The notes under the pieces are model-generated. The model was given only the letters and a program-made list of their open reading frames with translations, searched no databases and was not told the DNA's origin. Below, one piece after another: positions 29,756-35,056 of a stretch of DNA of 35,056 nt; the stretch's first letter is position 1; each line of letters begins with the position of its first letter. The DNA is from an uncultured Oscillospiraceae bacterium (lineage in GTDB: Bacteria > Bacillota > Clostridia > Oscillospirales > Oscillospiraceae). The translations under genes were made by a program, and so were the position numbers. The DNA is taken from the NCBI GenBank assembly GCA_900752285.1, contig CAADUW010000212.1:1-35056 (forward strand), written 5' to 3'.

Positions 29756-30430
29756 ATGAGCAACAACAAGCATGTTGGCTTCAGCGGTAAGGGCTACTAC
29801 ATAGCCCTGATCCTGTGTGCTGTTGCCATCGGAATCAGCGGCTATCTGTATAGCAAAAACGCAAGTAAGGAAAAAGACGCGGCGCTGGCGGAAACCACCG
29901 GCAATGTACAGCTGACGGAAACGGAGCGGGACATTCCTGTCATTGCCACCCAGCCGGTAACGGAGGCGACCCGCCCCCGCGCCACAGTCCCCCAGACGCA
30001 GCCGACCGTCCCCGGCAAGCTGCGCACAGCGGCTCCCCTGCAGGGAACGGAATCCGCAGCCTACTCCATGGACTGTCTGAGCTACAACACCACGACCCGG
30101 GACTGGCGGGTGCACAACGGCACGGATTACGCTGCCCCGGAGGGAACGACGGTTCTTGCTGCGGCGGACGGGACCGTCAGTGCAGCCTACGAAGATGACA
30201 CTATGGGCTATACCGTGCAGATCCGACACACCGGCGGTTACGTCACCACCTACTCCAGTCTCGGTGAGGAGCTGCTCGTAAAGAAGGGCGACACGGTCAG
30301 TCTCGGGCAGGCCATCGGAAAGGTCGGAGATACGGCGCTCATCGAATCTGCCATTGGCGCGCATGTGCACTTTGGGGTGACCCATCAGGATTCTCCCATG
30401 GATCCCGACGAATTTCTGAATTTGCAGTAA
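29756..30430 (+). CDS. Membrane-anchored M23 (LytM) peptidase, SpoIIQ-like
   Basis: This 224-aa protein has one N-terminal helix (about 14-32), a Thr/Pro-rich linker (50-90) and a C-terminal LytM domain. Zinc ligands are intact: His120 and Asp124 in HNGTD, and HVH at 203-205. It should cut peptidoglycan cross-bridges outside the membrane. The layout matches SpoIIQ of Clostridia, which keeps the catalytic residues and works in engulfment; assignment to SpoIIQ is tentative. GGAGG lies 9 nt before the ATG. It is a single-gene unit divergent from potA. Confidence 0.88.
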   Translation: MSNNKHVGFSGKGYYIALILCAVAIGISGYLYSKNASKEKDAALAETTGNVQLTETERDIPVIATQPVTEATRPRATVPQTQPTVPGKLRTAAPLQGTESAAYSMDCLSYNTTTRDWRVHNGTDYAAPEGTTVLAAADGTVSAAYEDDTMGYTVQIRHTGGYVTTYSSLGEELLVKKGDTVSLGQAIGKVGDTALIESAIGAHVHFGVTHQDSPMDPDEFLNLQ

Positions 30431-30474
30431 AAAATTACCCTTCCGGGACATTTTTCCCGGAAGGGTAATTTTTA
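30429..30474. terminator. Bidirectional terminator between the M23 gene and hsp20
   Basis: AAAATTACCCTTCCGGGA (30431-30448) pairs perfectly with TCCCGGAAGGGTAATTTT (30455-30472). T tracts on both strands serve two convergent genes. Confidence 0.9.
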
Positions 30475-30485
30475 TTTGCAGAAAA

Positions 30486-30932
30486 TCACAGGATATTCAC
30501 GGAAGTATTTTCCGGAAGCTCACGGGTCACATTCTTCGGCACGGACAGCTTCAGGATACCGTCCTCATACTTCGCGCTGATATCCTCGGGACGGATGGTA
30601 TTGCCCACATAGAAGCTCCGGCTGCAAACACCGGCGTAACGCTCCCGGCGGATGTAGCGGCTGTTATCTTCCTGAGCATCCTTATCCACACCCTTGGCGG
30701 CGGAGATGGTCAGATAACCGTTCTTCAGATCAACGGTAATTTCATCCTTCTTAAAACCGGGCAGATCCACATCCAGCTCATAGCTGTTCTCCGCCTCCCG
30801 GATATCGGTCTTCATCAGGTTCCGGGCATGCTTACCATAAAGGACCTCATTGCTGCGGGCTGCAGGCATCACACCGAACGGATCCGTAAAGAAATCATCA
30901 AACAGGTTTTCACCAAAAATGCTGGGCAACAT
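30486..30932 (-). CDS. Small heat-shock protein Hsp20
   Basis: This is a 148-aa alpha-crystallin family holdase that keeps unfolding proteins soluble. The alpha-crystallin domain runs from about 38 to 135: DIREAENSYELDVDLPGFKK, ITVDLKNGYLTISA and the final AKYEDGILKLSVPK, with the A-x-x-x-n-GvL signature. GGAGG precedes the ATG by 8 nt. A CIRCE operator at its promoter indicates HrcA control; the ~95-nt leader might add RNA-level control. Confidence 0.95.
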   Translation of the reverse strand: MLPSIFGENLFDDFFTDPFGVMPAARSNEVLYGKHARNLMKTDIREAENSYELDVDLPGFKKDEITVDLKNGYLTISAAKGVDKDAQEDNSRYIRRERYAGVCSRSFYVGNTIRPEDISAKYEDGILKLSVPKNVTRELPENTSVNIL

Positions 30933-31032
30933 AAGTCATTCCTCCATTCAATCTTCCGCTTCCCGTCTGACAGAATGTCGGGCGTAGGCGAACCTTTGTT
31001 ACCTTTTTGTCCCTCTCTCAAGGAACACCTGT

Positions 31033-31060
31033 ATTATACCACGTTTTTTAGCACTGTCAA
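31033..31060 (-). promoter_or_regulatory. Promoter of hsp20
   Basis: On the minus strand TTGACA (31060-31055), 16 bp, TATAAT (31038-31033) with a TGG extended -10. This is consensus in both boxes. The start is predicted near 31026. Confidence 0.85.
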
Positions 31061-31074
31061 GGTGCGAGTGCTAA
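31048..31074. promoter_or_regulatory. CIRCE element (HrcA operator)
   Basis: TTAGCACTG-N9-GAGTGCTAA on the plus strand, one mismatch from the CIRCE consensus TTAGCACTC-N9-GAGTGCTAA. It covers the -35 box of hsp20, as expected for HrcA repression. Confidence 0.9.
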
Positions 31075-31172
31075 AGTTCACAAAGTATCTTATATTTGTT
31101 CACATTTTGCCCTTGCCGCAGGTCAGCAGACAGAAATCGCAGGCACGATTCATCGGAGCCGCACAGAAAAGG

Positions 31173-31229
31173 CCCGGAGAATATTGGAAATCGGCGTCAT
31201 ACGACACGGGATTTCCAGCATTCTCCGGG
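31173..31229. other. Long hairpin between hsp20 promoter and CBS gene
   Basis: CCCGGAGAAT (31173-31182) pairs with ATTCTCCGGG (31220-31229). After a 2x2 internal loop, TGGAAATC pairs with GATTTCCA, giving 18 bp with a 17-nt loop. It lies just past the CBS gene stop on the minus strand and has no T tract. It may be a transcript-end structure or a small palindromic repeat. Confidence 0.6.
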
Positions 31230-31240
31230 AAACAACATAT

Positions 31241-31654
31241 TCAGTCCTCCGGGAAAAGCATTTCCCGGCAGTATTTAATAATAGCGCGACGTGTCACGAT
31301 GCCGATAAAAGCATCCTTATCGTCCACAACGGGAACGAAATTCTGTGTGGAGGCGCGTTCAATGAGATCATGCATGGAGGTTGTGACCCGAACCGGGACA
31401 TATTCCTTCCGGTGACTGATCTCCGTGATTCGATGCGCTTCCGCCTGCCGCATATCCATGTAGCACATATTTTTCAATGCCCACAGGAGGTCTCCCTCTG
31501 TAACAGCACCCCGGTACTCCCCCCGCCGGTTCAGAACCGGGATTGCGGAATAACCGGCTGCCTCCATTTTTTCCAGCGCCTGCCGAATGGTATAATCATC
31601 ATATAGATAGGCACACATTGCCTTTGGCATAAGAAAAAACAGGATGTTGTTCAT
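31241..31654 (-). CDS. CBS-domain pair protein
   Basis: A 137-aa protein built of two CBS motifs: DDYTIRQALEKMEAAGYSAIPVLNR and TTSMHDLIERASTQNFVPVVDD followed by FIGIVTRRAIIKY. It resembles YkuL/DarB/CbpB proteins, which bind nucleotides such as c-di-AMP and signal to partners such as Rel or pyruvate carboxylase. The ligand here is not shown by the sequence. AAAGGAAG precedes the ATG. Confidence 0.88.
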   Translation of the reverse strand: MNNILFFLMPKAMCAYLYDDYTIRQALEKMEAAGYSAIPVLNRRGEYRGAVTEGDLLWALKNMCYMDMRQAEAHRITEISHRKEYVPVRVTTSMHDLIERASTQNFVPVVDDKDAFIGIVTRRAIIKYCREMLFPED

Positions 31655-31743
31655 AGACTACTTCCTTTCGCGGTTTCCTTGGACGGGCCGCAGAACCATC
31701 GTCTGGCGCAGTTTTTCACCTTCCCTTCTCCGTCCACACTGCT

Positions 31744-31768
31744 ATTATAGCACAGCGGCAGGGAATTT
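31744..31768 (-). promoter_or_regulatory. Promoter of the CBS gene
   Basis: A perfect TATAAT at 31749-31744 (minus) with a TGC extended -10 and a weak -35 about 17 bp upstream. The leader is about 83 nt. Confidence 0.5.
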
Positions 31769-31839
31769 GCATGAACTTTTTTTGTTGTACCTGTCAATCA
31801 TCTTCCAAAAATACATTTCATTTTTTGGTGATTATGCCA

Positions 31840-33105
31840 TCAGTTCTTTGGAAGCGAAAACTCCGTGCAATCCAATGTGGCAAAATAGTCCCCCGGTGTC
31901 TCCGCCCGGCGGATCAGCTGAAAGCTTCCGTCCTCATGAAGCAGCACCTCCGCCCCACGCAGCTTTCCATTGTAATTATAGCCCATGCAGTGCCCGTGGG
32001 CACCGGTATCGTGAATTGCCAGAATGTCCCCGATCTGAATTTCCGGCAGGCTTCGTTCAATGGCAAATTTATCATTGTTCTCACACAGTCCGCCCGTCAC
32101 ATCGTACACATGATCCAGCACCGCATCTTCCTTGCCAAGAACCGTAATATGGTGATAGGCGCCATACATGGCCGGACGCATCAGGTCCGCAGCACAGGCA
32201 TCGAGGCCTACATACTCCCGGTAGATATGCTTCTGGTGCAGCACCGTGGAAATCAGTTCTCCATAGGGTGCCAGCATGAACCTGCCCAGCTCCGAGAAAA
32301 TCGCCACGTCCTCCATTCCCTCCGGGACAAGAATCTGCCGGAATTTTTCCTCTACCCCCTGTCCGATCAGGCGGATGTCACAGGAAGGCTGCTCGGGGCG
32401 GTAATCCACCCCGATGCCTCCGGACAGATTGACAAAGGCAATATGGGCACCTGTTGCGTTCCGCATCCGGACAGCCAGCCGGAAAAGCTTGGAGGCAAGC
32501 TCCGGATAGTACGCATTGGTCGTGGTATTGGAAGCCAGAAAGGCGTGAATTCCAAAGTGTTTCACCCCCAGCTTTTGCAGCCGAAGGATCGCGCCCGCCA
32601 TCTGGTCCTCTGTCATGCCATACTTGGCATCCCGGGGCATATCCATAATGGTATTGCCAAGGCTGAAGGAACCACCCGGGTTATAACGCAGACAGACCGT
32701 CTCGGGCAGCGGTCCCATTTTCGCCAGAAAATCCACATACGTGGCGTCGTCCAGATTGATGTAGGCCCCCATTTCCCACGCTTTGCGCATATCCTTCTCC
32801 GGAGTCACATTGGAAGAAAACATGACATTGTGTCCTGTAATTCCCACCGCTTCCGCCAGAAGCAGTTCCGTATAGGTCGCGCAGTCACAGCCGCAGCCCT
32901 CTTCAGACAGGATCTTCAGAATATAAGGATTCGGAGTTGCCTTCACCGCAAAATATTCCCGGAATCCACGGTTCCAGGAAAAAGCTTCCCGCACTGCCCG
33001 TGCATTGGCGCGAATTCCTGCCTCGTCATAAATATGAAAGGGCGTGGGGATTGTCCGGATAATTTCCTGTACTTTCTCCAATGTTACAAACGGTCTTTTT
33101 CTCAT
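31840..33105 (-). CDS. lysA: Diaminopimelate decarboxylase
   Basis: This 421-aa fold-type III PLP enzyme converts meso-diaminopimelate to lysine. The PLP lysine is Lys55 in YFAVKATPNP. SGGIGVDYRPEQ, ELGRFMLAPYGELIST and VTGGLCENNDKFA carry the phosphate-binding glycine loop, substrate arginine and C-terminal active-site cysteine. The usual HIGSQ block reads HAFLASNT here, a variant of a clostridial subgroup, so a related decarboxylase activity is possible. The ATG at 33105 is chosen because AAGGAAG lies 8 nt upstream; a longer frame begins within the leader. Monocistronic with a strong promoter. Confidence 0.9.
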   Translation of the reverse strand: MRKRPFVTLEKVQEIIRTIPTPFHIYDEAGIRANARAVREAFSWNRGFREYFAVKATPNPYILKILSEEGCGCDCATYTELLLAEAVGITGHNVMFSSNVTPEKDMRKAWEMGAYINLDDATYVDFLAKMGPLPETVCLRYNPGGSFSLGNTIMDMPRDAKYGMTEDQMAGAILRLQKLGVKHFGIHAFLASNTTTNAYYPELASKLFRLAVRMRNATGAHIAFVNLSGGIGVDYRPEQPSCDIRLIGQGVEEKFRQILVPEGMEDVAIFSELGRFMLAPYGELISTVLHQKHIYREYVGLDACAADLMRPAMYGAYHHITVLGKEDAVLDHVYDVTGGLCENNDKFAIERSLPEIQIGDILAIHDTGAHGHCMGYNYNGKLRGAEVLLHEDGSFQLIRRAETPGDYFATLDCTEFSLPKN

Positions 33106-33187
33106 TTTGCATGCTTCCTTTTGGGCGGGATTTATGCGGCCTGAATCCATTACAAAAAATATGATTCAATCGGTGGGAACCTTTCTG

Positions 33188-33216
33188 ATTTTAAAGGGTA
33201 ATCTGTCCTTTGTCAA
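33188..33216 (-). promoter_or_regulatory. Promoter of lysA
   Basis: On the minus strand a perfect TTGACA (33216-33211), 17 bp, TAAAAT (33193-33188). The ~75-nt leader has a small TGAATC/GATTCA hairpin but is far too short for a lysine riboswitch. Confidence 0.75.
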
Positions 33217-33289
33217 CGCAAAATTCCACTCTACCGGAAATAGATAGCCTGATTCTACCACCCGGAGAGCGAATTATCCTCTCGGCGGC

Positions 33290-33318
33290 TTCTTCAAATA
33301 CCGTAGAGCGGTTATAAT
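33290..33318 (+). promoter_or_regulatory. Possible promoter of the hemolysin III gene
   Basis: A perfect TATAAT at 33313-33318 with a poor -35 (TTCTTC, 17 bp away). The start is near 33325, about 30 nt before the ATG. Confidence 0.45.
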
Positions 33319-33355
33319 GAACTTCGTCAAGTGACGCCGGAAAGGAAGATTTTTC

Positions 33356-34027
33356 ATGAAACGAACAAAGCTTTGCGACCGCCAGCTGCCGGACTACTCC
33401 CGGGGAGAAGAACGGATGAACGCCGTCACCCATATTGTCGGCGCCGGTCTGGGTGTAGTCGCTTTAATTCTGTGTCTGGTGCACGCCGCATGGAACCGAA
33501 ATCTCTACGGCGTGATCGGCTCGGCAATTTATGGCGTATCCCTGATTGCGCTCTACACCATGTCCAGCGTATATCACGGGCTGAAGGCTGAAATGCCGAA
33601 AAAGGTCATGCAGGTCATCGACCACTGCACCATCTATTTTCTGATTGCGGGAACCTACACGGTTCTCGTACTGTCCGCCGTCCGTCCCGCTTATCCTGTC
33701 CTCGGATGGGGGCTTTTTGTCTTTGAGTGGGTCGTGGCCGCCATTGCCACAACGCTCACCGCCATTGACCTGCGGAAGTACCGGGTGCTTTCCATGGTCT
33801 GCTACATTGGCCTTGGCTGGGCAATTCTTCCCTTCGTCCGACAGGTCACGGAGGTGCTTACGCCGGTGGGCTTCTGCCTCCTGCTGCTGGGTGGAATCTC
33901 CTACACCATCGGTGCCGTCCTCTATGGTATCGGAAGCCGGAAAAAGTGGATGCACTCCGTGTTCCACATCTTTGTCCTGCTGGGAAGCATCCTGCAATTC
34001 TTTGCGGTACTGCTGTACGCGCTTTAG
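33356..34027 (+). CDS. Hemolysin III family (TrhA/YqfA, PAQR-like) membrane protein
   Basis: A 223-aa protein with seven helices. The family motifs are E19-R near EERMNAVTHIVGA, MSSVYHGL (the S and H of the putative zinc site), IDHCTIYFLIAGTYT (D and H) and HSVFHIFVLLGS (HxxxH). These conserved Ser/His/Asp residues are shared with the PAQR/ceramidase superfamily of metal-dependent hydrolases; bacterial members affect membrane lipid or energy balance. AAAGGAAG precedes the ATG. It is a single-gene unit. Confidence 0.93.
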   Translation: MKRTKLCDRQLPDYSRGEERMNAVTHIVGAGLGVVALILCLVHAAWNRNLYGVIGSAIYGVSLIALYTMSSVYHGLKAEMPKKVMQVIDHCTIYFLIAGTYTVLVLSAVRPAYPVLGWGLFVFEWVVAAIATTLTAIDLRKYRVLSMVCYIGLGWAILPFVRQVTEVLTPVGFCLLLLGGISYTIGAVLYGIGSRKKWMHSVFHIFVLLGSILQFFAVLLYAL

Positions 34028-34060
34028 CAGTGTGCCCGCAAATAGTCTCAGATTGCAGGA

Positions 34061-34095
34061 AACGTCCCGCCGATGATGCTCGGCGGGACGTTTTT
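34061..34095 (+). terminator. Terminator after the hemolysin III gene
   Basis: AACGTCCCGCCGA (34061-34073) pairs perfectly with TCGGCGGGACGTT (34080-34092), followed by TTT. Confidence 0.9.
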
Positions 34096-34183
34096 ACTGC
34101 TCGGTGCAGTCGGAATTCTACTCTCACAACGTCTGATCCTTTACCTGTAGCTGCTCCGCAGCCAGACTTTATCAAATCTTAAT

Positions 34184-34212
34184 TTGTATTTCGTGGTACC
34201 CTGTGATACAAT
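34184..34212 (+). promoter_or_regulatory. Promoter of the YwaF-family gene
   Basis: TTGTAT (34184-34189), 17 bp, TACAAT (34207-34212) with a TGA extended -10. The ATG at 34241 follows about 22 nt after the start. Confidence 0.65.
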
Positions 34213-34240
34213 TTCCGAAAAACAAATGGAGGCAGGTTCC

Positions 34241-34957
34241 ATGTTTACTACAGAGCACTTCATCTGGATTGGATTGTGTGCATCGTTTATTGCCGGAATG
34301 TCCCTGTTTGCAATCCGAAAGGCTCTCAATCTGCGGCAGGCGGGGATCTGTATGACTCTGATCTGCATCGTCAGCGAAACCAGCAAAATTCTGTCCAACA
34401 TGGTGGAAAGTCCGGAGGGTGGGATGCATCTGGATCCCCATTGCCTGCCGCTCCACCTTTGCAGTCTGATGATTTTTGTAACTGCATTCGTTACCTTTGG
34501 TCCGGAGGGGAAAGGGAAACAAATACTGGTCAATTTTCTTGCCGCAGCCGGGACGCTTGGCAGCGTCTGTGCGATTCTGATCCCCACAAACGGTACGGAT
34601 TTCCGCACAACGGATGCTTATCAGTGCTTCGTCTATCACGCAGGGCTATTATGGTTTTCCCTGTACCTGATTCTCTCCGGTCAGACAAAGCTTGGGAGCT
34701 TTCGTGCCCTTGGTGAAAATATTTCCGTGCTTCTTCTTTTTGTGCTGGGCGCCCTATATGCAAACGGCGCGCTTTCTGTCTACGATACTAATTTTCTCTA
34801 TCTGACCAGACCGCCCATGGAGGGACTCCCCTTTCTGAATCTTGACGACGGGTGGTATCGTTATTTCCTTCGGCTCTTTGTGCTGGGTCTTGGATGCCTT
34901 TTCCTGTTTCATCTTCCCTTCATTCTGAAATTCCGCAAACCGGTCACGCAGGCTTAA
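34241..34957 (+). CDS. YwaF family (TIGR02206/TMEM164-like) membrane protein
   Basis: A 238-aa protein with about seven helices: MFTTEHFIWIGLCASFIAGM, then LPLHLCSLMIFVTAFV (LPLHLC is the family hallmark), VYHAGLLWFSLYLIL, and NFLYLTRPPMEGLPF near the end. These conserved His, Asn and Pro motifs fit the YwaF family, related to TMEM164 acyltransferases; the bacterial role is not known. GGAGG lies 8 nt before the ATG at 34241; an in-frame upstream start lies within the promoter and is rejected. Confidence 0.87.
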   Translation: MFTTEHFIWIGLCASFIAGMSLFAIRKALNLRQAGICMTLICIVSETSKILSNMVESPEGGMHLDPHCLPLHLCSLMIFVTAFVTFGPEGKGKQILVNFLAAAGTLGSVCAILIPTNGTDFRTTDAYQCFVYHAGLLWFSLYLILSGQTKLGSFRALGENISVLLLFVLGALYANGALSVYDTNFLYLTRPPMEGLPFLNLDDGWYRYFLRLFVLGLGCLFLFHLPFILKFRKPVTQA

Positions 34958-35056
34958 GGCAACACCGCACAATTGCGTCTGCGAGTCTCCGCCGTCTTTT
35001 TGCCCCACTTCTTCAGTTTGAAAAACCAGAAATACATACAGTATTCCTTCGTTTTC
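34958..35056. other. Unassigned end of the window
   Basis: No gene is supported here. The segment contains CGCACAATTGCGT, also present at 25620-25632, and may be the edge of a repeat or mobile element that continues beyond the window. Confidence 0.3.

Noticed and set aside
28395..29759. 454-codon open frame antisense to potA
   Set aside because: It mirrors potA, and the motifs of the ABC ATPase are only on the minus strand.
31173..31260. CRISPR-like recurrence of CCGGGAAA words
   Set aside because: The words are parts of hairpins with irregular spacing; there are no regular repeats and spacers and no cas genes in the window.
31771..33144. 457-codon open frame antisense to lysA
   Set aside because: The minus-strand decarboxylase accounts for the region; no family features in the antisense frame.
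33106..33187. Lysine riboswitch in the lysA leader
   Set aside because: The leader is only about 75 nt, far shorter than the roughly 170-nt L box, and lacks its core.

Overview
The window looks like chromosomal DNA of a low-to-mid GC Gram-positive anaerobe, most likely a Clostridia member of the Oscillospirales (Ruminococcaceae/Oscillospiraceae type). This inference rests on strong AGGAGG ribosome sites, TTGACA/TATAAT promoters, the ylxM-ffh-rpsP-khpA-rimM-trmD order, a CIRCE-controlled hsp20, an AGCS symporter, YitT, DegV, a ThrE-type exporter and an M23 protein of SpoIIQ type. No species can be named from the sequence alone.

Layout. 1-600: start of an unknown gene, several hairpins, tRNA-Ser(CGA), and a 5' tRNA-Ser remnant behind a near-consensus promoter. 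580-5443 (minus): a cysteine-rich protein, an RluA-type pseudouridine synthase, an aminotransferase, an Na+/amino-acid symporter, an ArsC-like protein, truA and an unannotated 44-aa protein. 5554-9440: a copper ATPase with a fused C-terminal CopZ-like domain, divergent from an HxlR-family regulator and DegV, with a long palindromic operator between overlapping promoters. 9562-10791: ThrE-type exporter. 10839-11983 (minus): a retron, meaning a reverse transcriptase with NAxxH and VTG motifs preceded by a predicted msr-msd RNA with a1/a2 repeats and its own promoter; no effector gene is visible. 12095-13679: three alkylation-repair genes (Atl-like, Ogt, AlkA). 13911-15539: a frameshifted lipoprotein and a GyrI-like protein. 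15583-19951 (minus): the SRP/ribosome-maturation operon ending in a sirtuin rather than rplS. 19948-24282: a GNAT acetyltransferase, a small protein, and a zinc ABC transporter operon with trmO. 24336-24653: a palindromic intergenic repeat. 24652-29634 (minus): yitT and potABCD. 29756-34957: M23 peptidase, hsp20, CBS-pair protein, diaminopimelate decarboxylase, hemolysin III family protein and a YwaF family protein.

Most promising observations: (1) the apparently effector-less retron; (2) the HxlR regulator next to copA, which carries an N-terminal CxxC and a C-terminal C-F-M-M-S-C motif and may be a Cu(I)-responsive member of a family known for redox and electrophile sensing; (3) a complete Shine-Dalgarno plus ATG inside copA that could also release a free CopZ-like chaperone. 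All functions are read from motifs and context; no database search was run.
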